Assembly: GCA_028641055.1 (NCBI GenBank) | Contig: CM054063.1 | Location: 176,438,697 to 176,502,696, forward strand | DNA from: Alopecurus myosuroides | Lineage: Eukaryota > Streptophyta > Magnoliopsida > Poales > Poaceae | Direction of reading: 5' to 3' | DNA: 64,000 nt | Shown here: positions 35,015 through 45,350 of the stretch, in pieces | Position numbering within the stretch: position 1 is the stretch's first letter | How the letters are laid out: every line of letters begins with the position of its first letter | Translations under genes and position numbers: made by a program | Notes under the pieces: generated by a model | What the model was told of the DNA's origin: nothing | The model's database searches: none | The model's input: the letters and a program-made list of their open reading frames with translations, nothing else

Positions 35015-36128
35015 CGGGGCAAGGCAATCTCAGCCGTACGATGCGCTACGTGGCACCTATCACGGCTGCCACGCGTGAGGATGAAACGAAGCGGCGGCCT
35101 GCGCTGTTTCGTGCCACGGTCTTAACAGAAGATCGTGCGCATTTACTGCGCGTTTCGCGTAGAAAACGGGAGCGACGTCTCGTTTCCCGGTCAAAAAGCT
35201 GACAAGGTGGGCCACCATCTGCTACCACTCCGTCACGTCCCATCGGGAGAAGAGGAGTGCGCCATGACGTCATGACGTTCGTCATTCAAAATTGAGATTT
35301 TTTCGAATGGAAGTTCAAACGCGAAATTATCTTCGTACGAATATCGATTCCTTCGGATGAGACCAACTTTTCCATGAACAGTTCATAAAGCAAGACCTCT
35401 TCGAACGAGAAAGAGGAAAATACCCTATGCACGAAAAACTCTTTCGTATGGGCACAGCATCCCGAACATGAAAACTCTTTCATACGGGCTTGTTTTTTTT
35501 TTTCCAACGCGAAATTCCTTTCGTATGGAGCTCAAACAAATCCATCGGGTGGGAAAAACCTACCTCTCCTACACGTGATAATTCTACATCATAAAAACCT
35601 GGATTGTTCAGCCGACTAGGCACATCTGGATGCCGTATTCTTCGAGTACGAAGGTAAGACCCAGAAAGATCTTTCTTTTGGGCCTGGAATCGCACTCGAA
35701 AGCTGCGTCCTCCGGCATAGTTCCGTGTCAACAACACGAAGAAAAATCCTAGCGGACGCGCCGGGTACCCTCTTAGGTTAAGTTCGACTCGATAAGTCCA
35801 CAACGGCCCAGTCGCAACAATCACCTCATCGGGTTCGAGTCGGAGGTCTCGAATCTGTGTAGGCCAGGAGTGTTTTTGCCCTAGTCGCAATTAATTGGCC
35901 CTGAACTCTCGGGAGAGCCAAGCTACTGCGCCACATCCTTCTGCAAATAAAAGCCGTAAAACAGGCGCCAGTACTACTCGATACTCGAGCTTTATAACTT
36001 ACAATACAGGGGACACACCCTTCAAAAACAACAACTGTCAAGCTGAACTTCCGAGAGGGGATTAAAAAAGTTCTGACCGTCTACTCGACTGAAAGTAAAT
36101 CCCAGCCGAGCACACGCTCGGGGGCTAC
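35015..36128. other. Untranslated 3' internal region of the Tat element and polypurine tract
   Basis: Between the antisense promoter and the 3' LTR. It contains short repeats of CTTTCGTATGG/CTTTCATACGG type (about 35442, 35483 and 35516) and ends with the PPT CGGGGGCTAC at 36119-36128, directly before TG of the LTR. A minus-strand ORF at 35480-35890 is open but not convincing. Confidence 0.6.
35265..35284. promoter_or_regulatory. TGACG-motif cluster (as-1-like) upstream of the antisense gene
   Basis: TGACGTCA (35265-35272), TGACG (35273-35277) and CGTCA (35280-35284) lie side by side, about 250 bp upstream of the TATA box. TGACG repeats are binding sites of plant TGA-type bZIP factors and give stress or salicylate response in known promoters. 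Role here is inferred. Confidence 0.45.
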
Positions 36129-36622
36129 TGACGAAGGCATGGATCCTGGACCCTGCGAGTAAGGACACCCCCTCTCAAGCCTTCTGGTCAAGGCCCAACA
36201 GGAAGCGCCCTTGGAGTACTCTAGAAGGCCCATGAGAAGCCCACCCGCATCAACTTGCGGGTTAAGTAAGGGAACTTGTAACCGACCTAAGCTAGGGTTT
36301 GTGTCCTCTCCGGGTTGAACTCGAGACCTGGCTATCTATATAAAGCCAGGAGAGCCCCCAAGGAGAGGACCAAGTATTACCGCACGACCACAAAAGCCTT
36401 GAAACTCGAGATCTACTCTCGGTTCGAGCATCCTGTAACCGATCTAATCATCTAATACAGATCGACAGAAGGCAGGAGTAAGGGTTTTACCTCTACGAGG
36501 GCCCCGAACCTGGGTAAATCTCGCCCCCCTGTCAAGCCGACGATTCCACCAGCGCCTATGACGTCTCCTAGTCGAAACCCGATAGGATCACCCGAGGGAT
36601 TTGTGGAGCCAGAGCTTCGACA
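36129..36622 (+). repeat. 3' LTR of the Tat element (494 bp)
   Basis: Same as the 5' LTR apart from one missing C; TATA at 36337-36344. Followed by the GAAGC target duplication at 36623-36627. Confidence 0.95.
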
Positions 36623-37983
36623 GAAGCCAATTTTGTATGTTAGTTCTTATTATGAACATGTGTAGAAATATGTGTGGAACTAACATCTTTTGCTTACAAG
36701 AAGTTTGATTCAGATATTGCCCACATATGCGATACTCAAATATGTAACTCTAATATTAAGACCTAGCATGTTTTAAGTGTGGGATACTCACACACTCCTA
36801 TTGTTTGGAATATGTAGGATGGTGTGGCTACTCGACGATTATTATGATTTTACACACCGGGACTATTTGATGGCGGAGAAGAGGGAGACAATAATATTAA
36901 TGTTTGACTTGTATGTTTTAAATTCCGTATTGTTGCAAAATGTGTATGATATGTTGTAATAATATAACTTCTATGTATATGGGCGTTTGGATCCTTGAAG
37001 ATTTGTTCTCATGGGGCGTCCTCGAGTGACATGACGTACGATGAGCAGTACACTCCGTACATCGAGACGCTAGGTCTTCTCTCTTTCATCCAACTTGTTA
37101 GCCGGTTGACCCCAAAACCTGAACGTGGCTGCAATCACCGCCCTTGTCGACCGGTGGAGGCCGAAGACACACATTTTCCACCTCCGGACCGGCGAGATGA
37201 CCCTCACTCTTATGGATGTTTCCATGATCCTTGGACTTCTTATCGAGGGGAAGCCTCTGCATATGAGCACAAATCCTGACGGGTGGCGCGAGCAGATGGC
37301 GGCCCTTATTGATATGCTCCCTCTGAAGAGGATGAGCGAACAGAGAGAGTCCCATCTGGCGGCGCTATTTTCAAGTGGATAGTAGCCAACTTCAAGCATT
37401 GTCATGCGGAAGCCAATTGGGGGGTGATCCACACGTACGCTTGCGTGTACGTGTGGTGTGTTATTACGGGAACTCTGTTTGCTGACAACGGTTGCAGGAC
37501 CGCTCAATGGATGTGGCTAAAGGCACTGGCTGCCTTTGACTCCAAATGGAGCTGGGTTTCTGCTGCACTTGCCTACTTGTATCGGTAGGTATTGAATTGC
37601 CCACTTTTAATTTGTTTGTACATTTTCATTTCAGTCATGTCTTAAATTTGTTTGTATTTATGTGAGTTGGACGATGCTTGTCGTAGGTCCGGAAAAAGTC
37701 GTAATTGGTGGTCCTATGCTTCTACTCTGGGTATGGAGCTAGGACCTCTTACTAGTTGGACGCCCGAAAGTGGTCTCGTTTCTTCCTTGGGCCTCAAATG
37801 AGGACAACCCTTTACGGCTCGCCACTTGGGCTTACAAGTATGACGTGGTATCGGAGGCACACAACGACGCCAAGAACATGTACATCCAATACACCAATGA
37901 GTTCGATGCGCTTACCCCCCGAGCAAGTAAGTATTTATGTTCGCATCGCCCGCTCGGGTGCTTTCGATCTTCCTCAAAATTGA

Positions 37984-38182
37984 TGTTCTTGTGCTATGCT
38001 GCAGGTGGAATGGGAGCCTTATGGGAGCGGGGATAATTTTGGTGTTATGCCTAATTTCGAGTTGAACCACAAGCGCTTGGAGGATGTTGTTGTGCTATGC
38101 TGCAGGTGGAATGGGAGCCTTATCGGAGAGGGGACAATTTTGGTGTTATGCCTGATTTCGAGTTGAACCACAAGTGCTTGGA
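37984..38182 (+). repeat. Tandem duplication (~98 bp) containing an intron acceptor
   Basis: Two copies of a segment beginning TTGTGCTATGCTGCAGGTGG and running through the FELNHK-coding stretch lie head to tail (starts about 37988 and 38091). They differ by a few substitutions. Each copy carries its own 3' splice site. Confidence 0.85.
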
Positions 38183-39374
38183 AGAAAAGTGTTTGTGGTT
38201 AATGCCCTTCCCGTTGATATGTAATTGGGTGGTTGAGCATCACTTGCCAAACCGCATGATGAGACATTTTGGGTCGTTTCAACGTCATTCGTCTGAGTGG
38301 AAGGACACGGACATACATCTTCATAGGTTAGATAGAATGAAATGTGCGCAGTAATAGTGAGTTCTTGTTTTTATGTGGTGATATTAATAACGTGTTAGTT
38401 TCTTAACATGCAGGTTGGACAGAAAAACAGAGGAAGATGACACATTGGGACAAATTCCATAAGAAGTATGTCATGTAGTTTGAGCTTTGTGTAGAGAAAG
38501 CTAAGGATAGTGGATGGGGCATGCAGGACGCATTGTCCAATTGCATTCAACAACTACGTATGTTTGTTTCTTGGGAATACTCGTGTGGAGGTATGCCCCG
38601 TGCTTTAGAGCAGGAGTATTGGAAGAGCCCATCGTGTTTGACGAACTTGCCTAGAGCCAGTACAACAAGTTTGTCAGGGAGGGGAACCACACCCCTTTTT
38701 CTAACGTGCTCAACTTTGTGGTAAAGTGTTTCCTTATTCGTTTTTGTTTTCGCACTAGTACCTCTCTTTTGATTGACTTTTTATTTCCTTTCAAACACGT
38801 CGCAAGGAGATAAAGAAACAAGCATGTGAAAGCGGGACGGTGTTGACAAAAGCCCCGAGGGGGAAAGGGCAAAAGTACACTTCGAGATTTTGTTAAGGCA
38901 AGCACCAAATTCTGTGTTACTACAACATGGCCTAGATGCTTATTTTGTTATGCCCATTTCATATCTCATCCATTGGCCTACAACGCTCGGCCCAACGGTT
39001 ATACCGGTTGGCGAACATACTAGGTTGTCGTGACCTCGAGTACACAACAACGTCGCGGTCTAGGTCCAATTCGCCTTCTGACCCCGCGGTTGATATGGAC
39101 AATGATCTTGAGAGTGAGACTAACTCGGTGGCTCATATGGAGGGTGATGAGGTACGATACTACCATACTTTATTGCATGGAGGTGATGATCTTGAGAGTG
39201 AGACTAACCATACATTTCTCTGTGTTTCTAAGGTTCCGGATGAGATGACATTGCTGGAGGCTAAAGAACAGTCTACATACATGTTGAGGAAGAAGACAGG
39301 AATTCGAAGGTATACACCAAGTGACTATGACGATAAAGGAAAGGACAAGCTTGAGGATGATGCGTGCTCCTTTG

Positions 39375-40949
39375 TGATAACAACCGTTGGAAAACCCAAG
39401 AGGAGGGTGTGATGAGCAAACGGCAAGAGTTTCCCTGAGTTAAGAACCAAGGTTATCAATCCAGTAGGAGGAAGAGGATCTCAGGAAGGTTGATGCCACT
39501 GACGGTGGTGCTGGCGCTTCACCGGTGTCAGCAACAATGTAGAACCTGCACACAACACAACCAAAATACTTTGTTCCAACGGTACAGTGAGGTTGTCAAT
39601 CTCACCGGTCTTGCTGAAAACAAAGATTAGACGTATAGTGTGGAAAATAATGTATGCTTGCAGTAAGTAAAGAAAGCAGGAAATAGTTGTGGTTTGTTTA
39701 ACAGTGTCGAAAAATGGACCGGGGTTCATAGTTTCACTAGTGGTGTCTCTCCATAAAAGATAGCATGTTGGGTGAGCAAATTACAGCTGGGCAATTGACA
39801 AATAGAGGTTGCACCGTAGTGCACAATATGACATGAAGACTACTATGATATTTAGTGCGGGCATTACAACAATATACATAGACCACCAACATCCATCTGC
39901 ATCTATGACTAATAATCCACCCTCGGGTTATCATCTGAACCCATTTAGGTATTAAGTTGCAAGCAACAATAACTACATTAAACAAAGTGTGTAATGTAAG
40001 CAATGGTTATGCACGCGGGCACTCTCACCGCTGTTTTCTTCCTAATGGCAACAACACATCCCCCCTTCATGTTTTTGTCACTCGAGCAAGGCGGTGAGGA
40101 AGCATGAACCCACTATCGAGCATAAATACTCCATCTTGGAGTCACTAGCAACTACTTGGCCAGAGCAACCACTAGCAACGGAAAGCATGTAAGATCACAA
40201 ATAGCATAAGCAAATAAAGACTATAATCAACTTGGCATAAGTTTAATATTCGTCGGATCCCAGCAAACACAGCATATAGAATTACATAAGATCAATCTCG
40301 ATCATGATAGGCAGCTCACGAGATCTAAACATGGAGGCATATGAGGAGAAGACAACCATCTAGCTACAGCTACGAACCCGTAGTCCAAGGATGAACTACT
40401 CACGCATCACTCCGGAGGCAGACATGGTGATGTAGAAGCCTCCAGTGATGATCTCCTCTCCGACAGGGTGCCGGAAACAGCTTCAGAACCCCCTAATCTA
40501 GGGTTGACGACGACGGCGGCTGCGGAACTTTTCGGGGATTTTTTATCAGGTGTTTAGGATTTTCCATCTGGGGGGTTAAATAGGCGAAAAGGCAAAGGCG
40601 GTGGAGCTCCAGGGGCCCCACAGCCATAGGTGGCGCGGCCAGGGGGACTCGCGCCACCCTATGGTGTGGCCCCCCTGTTGCCCGTCTTTGACTCCTCTTC
40701 GGTGTTCTGGATGCTTCCGGAGAAAATAGGAACTTCGGGCTTTGTGGGGTCCCATTCCGAGAATGTTTCTAGAACAGCTTTTCTGAAACCAAAAACAGCA
40801 GAAAATAGGGAACTGGCACTTGGCATCTTGTTAATAGGTTAGTCCCGGAAAACGTATAAAAATGCTATAAATAAGGGAGAAAATAAGTAGCAATTAACAT
40901 AATATGATCATGGAGCATCAGAAATTATAGATATGTTGGAGACGTATCA
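39375..40949 (-). mobile_element. Probable solo LTR of an Athila-type Gypsy element (1,575 bp)
   Basis: Read on the minus strand it starts TGATACGTCTCC and ends TTGTTATCA. It shares its sequence along nearly the whole length with the LTR at 48956-50526 in the opposite orientation. No internal region is attached. The flanks (CTTTG and ATGCA) do not give a target duplication, so the ends may have been altered after insertion. It lies in the C-terminal coding part of the PMD pseudogene. Confidence 0.75.
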
Positions 40950-41022
40950 ATGCACAACCTCGGCGGTGAGGTGCATCCAAGATGATGATGAGGAGGAGCA
41001 TGAGGAAGAAGAGAAGCCATAG

Positions 41023-41335
41023 GGTCGACAAAACATTCCTCCAAAGAGGGGTCATGCATGGAAGTAGGAGCTATGCCCAAACGTGCACCATCGATTTGTT
41101 GTCATGTTAATTTGTATTGAACATGTAGTAATGTCGCATTTGTCGTGTTTGTTCTATAGAACTTGTAATGTAGAATGTGTCGTGCCTTTGGTTGTTCTAG
41201 TGAACTTTTCGCACTAGTGATATTTATTATCACCTATTTTGTCATATTTTTCTTCTATATTGAACTATGTGTTCCATTTGGTTGATGTAAAAATTGTAAG
41301 TCACGTTGTACCACCTAGTAGGAAGAAGTGAAGGG
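41023..41335. other. Spacer between PMD pseudogene and MULE transposase remnant
   Basis: AT-rich, resembling a 3' untranslated region; nothing further is recognised. A TGTAGCGCC motif follows at 41337. Confidence 0.4.
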
Positions 41336-42700
41336 GTGTAGCGCCTTCGCCTTGGGCACTATTCCCTTTAGAATTGGTTTGCCCTATTGGCTCGTCTATA
41401 TCCACCACGGCCTCTAAAAGCTCCATGGCCTCTCGGAAGCCCAAGTTGCCTCCCTCTTTGTTGTCTAGGATCTTGTTGGCTCACTCTTTGTTGCGTTGGA
41501 CCTTGTTGGCTCACACCTTGTTGTGTTCGACCTTGTTGGCTCACTCTTTCTTGTGTTGAAGCTTGATGGCAACTATAAACGTGTTGGCTAGGACCACCAA
41601 GTTGGCTAGGACCACCATGTTGGCTAGGAGTATATTGTTGGCTATTTTTTGCTTGGCTACCAACTTGTTGGCTTATTCTCACTTCATTTCCCTTTTCTCT
41701 CTTCCTTTGGGTGCATTTTCTTGAGTTGTGCCCCGCAAGGCCGCAACATTGCACTTCCACAACGGGATCTCTCACAAGGCCCTTGGAATTTGTCGTTGTG
41801 ACATTCTAGTCCACCATGGCCCCAACCATCCATGTCACCCCTAAAACGCTTTGTCTTGTGTCTTCATCGTTTGATCACCTTCCATTTCAGATCGGACCAT
41901 AGTTGAATTCCATGATACTCAAGCCATTGTGATTGGTCAAGGTATGGGTGAAATCTAGGAGCACATGTCTTCTTGGTCATCACGATAGATAATTTGGACT
42001 CGCTCATTGTGAGTGGCCGATTAATATCCACATTTTGAGTATGACCCGCCGTTAGCAAGTGCGAGCATGCAATATGAAGCAACCGTGGCCTTCCGCATGT
42101 GCAATCACAATTCTTGAGCGAGACTTGAACGTCCGGCCTCCGTGTTGGACACCATCGGCCATGGTTCCTCCGGACTCGTTCACTTAGTAAATCAACTCCT
42201 CGTTATCAAAAATTGTGGCAACTTGGGAGTCTGCCTTCCTTGATTCAAATTCCACGAAATCGCCAACCTTTGGCGGGAACTTGAACTTGTATTTGTGCTT
42301 ATTATCTCCAGCAATCTGTTTATCCGTTTCAAGTGAGTACTTCAGAAAATACACATTCAACTTGGTGAATGTGTATTTAACTATTGAGGTTAGGGGTAAT
42401 GCACGTACACCCTTTAGCACCTTATTGAAGCATTCTTCCATGTTGCTTGTAATTTGACCGTACCTCCGGTCAGCTTCATCAAAAGCTCTTGCCCTCTTTG
42501 TAAGTTGAATGTGCCTATTCAGAAACTCTTGCCCTCCGGCATTGAGGGATCTGTTAGCGAGCAATTGATACCTTCGATCCGGATTACCGAATGTAGTACA
42601 TGAGCTTTTTCCCTTGAGACCCAAGATTTTATCGAACCGGGAAGTAGGTGCTTCATGAGACCAAGCGTTGAATCCATAGAAAGCTTGCTAATTCCTATTT
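41336..42700 (-). pseudogene. MuDR/Mutator-like transposase C-terminal remnant
   Basis: Three blocks on the minus strand, separated by frame changes. 42184-42690 contains RYGQITSNMEECFNKVLKG and KYTFTKLNVYF, the C-terminal helical part of MULE transposases. 41864-42150 carries a SWIM-like CxC...CxH (CTCGRPRLLHIACSH) and YLDQSQWLEYHG. 41368-41790 has a zinc-knuckle-like CGLAGHNSRKC and a Gln/Ser-rich repetitive tail ending in an Arg/Gly-rich stretch. The catalytic DDE part is absent. It is convergent with the PMD pseudogene. Whether both belonged to one Mutator-like element is inference. Confidence 0.7.
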
Positions 42701-43463
42701 TAACCGGACCAATTCTTGTATTGTAAAAGAGGTTGTTATCAATTATAATAAAAAGTCATGGGTTTATGGTTTCACCTGCGCATTAGCATTATGGTATAAA
42801 TAAGATAAAGTTAAAACAATTTAGTACAATTAATACATATGCCATTTAGATGTGTGTAGGCAATGCATCCCTAGTCCACTATGCCTTCGAGCACGGGTTA
42901 ACATAGAGTAATTCGTCCAACCTTGGCTCTGTATTCATTCCATCTCGCAGGGTTTGCCTCGATTTTTAGTTCTAAAACAAAATACGAAAGCATTAAGTAC
43001 GGTGATGTCATTGTTAGTTCCCGAGAGATCGCTTCCAGCAGTCTTATTGATCCTCCTGTCACAGACGTTCTCGATCAACCTTTCACTTCACTCTCACTAT
43101 ACTTTTATCTTGGTCACTCTTTGGGGTCTTGGGTACCTGACAAGTCATAGGAGTGAGACACAAATAGTAGAATACACACAAATAACATAGATGAACTCAT
43201 TAGAATAATTATCCCATTACAACATATAATATCGAAGGACCTGGGAGCCCATTGGGCCTATCCACGTGGCGTTGGCTGGATGGTTTTTGCTTTCGCTTCT
43301 TGTCGTTCATTGGTGCGATACAGGCTAGCTTGGTTGTACGGTTCGGAAGAGACAAAATAGACACCCGGATGGGCAAGGTCGTATCTGCGTGATGAACCAA
43401 AAGAGAAGCAAGTAAACCCTACGCTCCAGTCCTATGCGAGTCCACCAGGCCACCACCGCCTGC
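42701..43463. other. Unassigned segment
   Basis: AT-rich DNA between the transposase remnant and the copia LTR. Some stretches (about 42930-43140 and 43240-43400) have a coding-like composition, but no protein family is recognised. Confidence 0.4.
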
Positions 43464-44925
43464 TGAAAGTGAAATATGGTAAACTAGAGGGGGGTGAATA
43501 GGTTGACTACCAATTTATCTTCTTTTCCTTTTTAGTTTGGGCTAAACAAGTAATACTAGGTTCTCTAGATGTGTATCTAGGTGAGCAACCTATGTGATAC
43601 AAGATATGATACGCAACGGAAGTAAAATGAAAGGTAACAAGATAAACCACAAGTGTAGACAAGGAGACAAGAATATGTTTCCCGTAGTTCCTTCTCAAGA
43701 GAAGTACGTCTATGTTGGAGAGGTGGGGAGCCAACTAGGCCCTCCTCAATAGCACGGTTGTGCACACCTTATTCTCCTTGAGCTTCTCCGGTGAGGGAGA
43801 TTCTCATTTCCACTATGAGGTCGACTTGAAGGCGTTGACCAAACCTTTACACGAGATTGAGGACACTCCACAAGATGGATGGAGGCTCTCAAACAATCCG
43901 AAGCTTCTTTGTAACAAGGTGGAAGCTACAAGCATAAGATCTACTAAGGTTTGTAGGCCTCAAGTAGGATTCTAGATCTACTAGGATGTGTTGGATGGAT
44001 TTGCAATTCCTTTGGTGGAATCACGGATATAGGTCTCCTCTAGCTCTCCACAAAGTTATGGAGTGATTGGGTGGTTGGAGAGGGAGATCTATGAGGTTAA
44101 AGCTTTCATTAATGGATAAGGGAGAGGGATCCCAATTTTAAAATAATTCCAGCCAAGATGACTCTAGCTCTTAAATTACTTGACTAAAAATCAAACTTAA
44201 GGGAAAATCTTAGCATTTAAGAGGTAGGGGAAGAGCTTTAAATACCCCTTCCCCAAATCTAGTCGTTTCCCACTCCCACGTTGCACCGGAGGTACAAGTG
44301 TTTGCACCGGTACCACCGGTGGTCTTCACACACTGGAGACTGCGCGGCTCCTTTGATTCTTTGCAGATTCTTCTGCGGCGGAGGTACTGGTGGATCCGGC
44401 GGAGGTTCCGCCCACCGGTACTACCGGTGGGTTCCGCCCTGGCCTCCGTTGTGATGCACCCGAACGTGATTTTAGCGGATCCTCCACTGGTAGCTCCACC
44501 GGTACAAAACCCCACATGTAGCTCAGTTAGACAGGCGGAGGTACCGGTGGGAACACTGGAGGTTCCGCCCACCGGTCCTACCGGTGGCCTCCGCCGTAGG
44601 CTCCATCGTGAGCCACCCGAAGGGGGTTTTGGCGGAGGTACCACCGGTACCGCCACCGGAACCCCCCACCTGGGAATGTGCTGAGAAACAGCAGGGGCGG
44701 AGGTACCGGTGGTTTCACCGGAGCCTCCGCTGCATGTAGAAACAACTTCCCAACTTTGTCTTTTTGAGCTCTTTCTGTTTGGATGAATATTGTAAGCCTT
44801 TGATAATGTTTATTGGGAGTATTTTGGCATTTTGATAAGTATCAAACAAACCCTGCACATGCTCAAAATAGTGATTAGTCCTTTAGTTATGTTGTCATCA
44901 ATTATCAAAGGAAGATGATCTTTCA
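43464..44925 (-). repeat. 3' LTR of the copia element (1,462 bp)
   Basis: On the minus strand it starts TGAAAGATCATC and ends CACTTTCA. The purine tract CAAAAATGGGGAGAA (plus 44926-44940) abuts it. The middle (about 44270-44730) is full of ACCGGTGG/CCACCGGT palindromic motifs. Confidence 0.8.
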
Positions 44926-44940
44926 TTCTCCCCATTTTTG

Positions 44941-45350
44941 GTAATTGATGACAACACATCCATTTGCATCGCTAGGTCACAATCAACATGGACGGAGCTC
45001 TCCCTAGAGATATGCTCCCTTCATGTTGAATGAACTAGACATGAGAGATATGATGATAATGAGCAAACTTGCTAAACACAAATATTAGGGAACCCATAAA
45101 TATGATAGAATTAAAGCACTAGGTTCACATGTCTTACACCATGCATAATGAGGTTCACACAATACGAATAATAAACATACGAAGTCCACAAATAACCAAC
45201 TCTCTCAAGCAAAACAAAATAATCAAAACGAAAGCACGGCTTGAGAGAGAAATACCCATGCAAATGCCCAACACTCCTAAATAGATGTCTCTCCCCCTTT
45301 GGCATCAAGATACCAAAAGAGGAGAAAGACCGATGCTAACGCCCCAAGGT
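44941..45350 (-). other. 3' untranslated internal part of the copia element
   Basis: No gene. It contains a second purine-rich tract on the minus strand (GCCAAAGGGGGAGAG, plus 45287-45301), resembling the PPT. Confidence 0.5.

Larger units (their letters stand above)
17820..36622 (+). mobile_element. Ty3/Gypsy LTR retrotransposon, Tat-type, with nested insertion
   Basis: Complete element bounded by near-identical LTRs (17820-18314 and 36129-36622) starting TG and ending CA, flanked by the target duplication GAAGC (17815-17819 and 36623-36627). The PBS is TGGCGCCGACCGTGGGGA at 18317-18334, sharing its first eight bases with tRNA-Asp-type sites. The PPT CGGGGGCTAC abuts the 3' LTR. Order: gag, protease, RT, RNase H, second RNase H, integrase, then an antisense gene. 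The dual RNase H, large size and antisense gene place it in the Tat lineage. Without the nested 5.8-kb element it would be about 13 kb. One single-base indel between LTRs means a very recent insertion. Confidence 0.93.
36628..41022 (+). pseudogene. Plant mobile domain (PMD) protein pseudogene, split by an LTR remnant
   Basis: Coding remnants of a PMD protein (MAIN/MAIL family, often annotated as serine/threonine phosphatase 7 long-form homologue) run from an ATG at about 37011 to a TAG at 41020-41022. Recognised stretches: DEQYTPYIETLGLLSFI, ITALVDRWRPKTHIFHL, GEMTLTLMDVSMILGL, FELNHKCLEEK, WVVEHHLPNRMMRHFG and an acidic tail (DDDEEEHEEEEKP). Frame changes occur near 37031, 37117 and 37365. 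At least two introns are recognisable (donor GTAGGT near 37587, acceptor TGCAGG near 38004). A ~98-bp segment is duplicated, and an LTR remnant (39375-40949) sits just before the acidic tail. PMD proteins act in gene silencing in plants and also occur in transposons. The stretch 36628-37010 is its 5' flank. Confidence 0.75.

Noticed and set aside
35480..35890. 136-codon minus-strand ORF near the 3' LTR of the Tat element
   Set aside because: No recognisable domain, no splice link to the antisense gene, and it lies upstream of that gene's TATA box.
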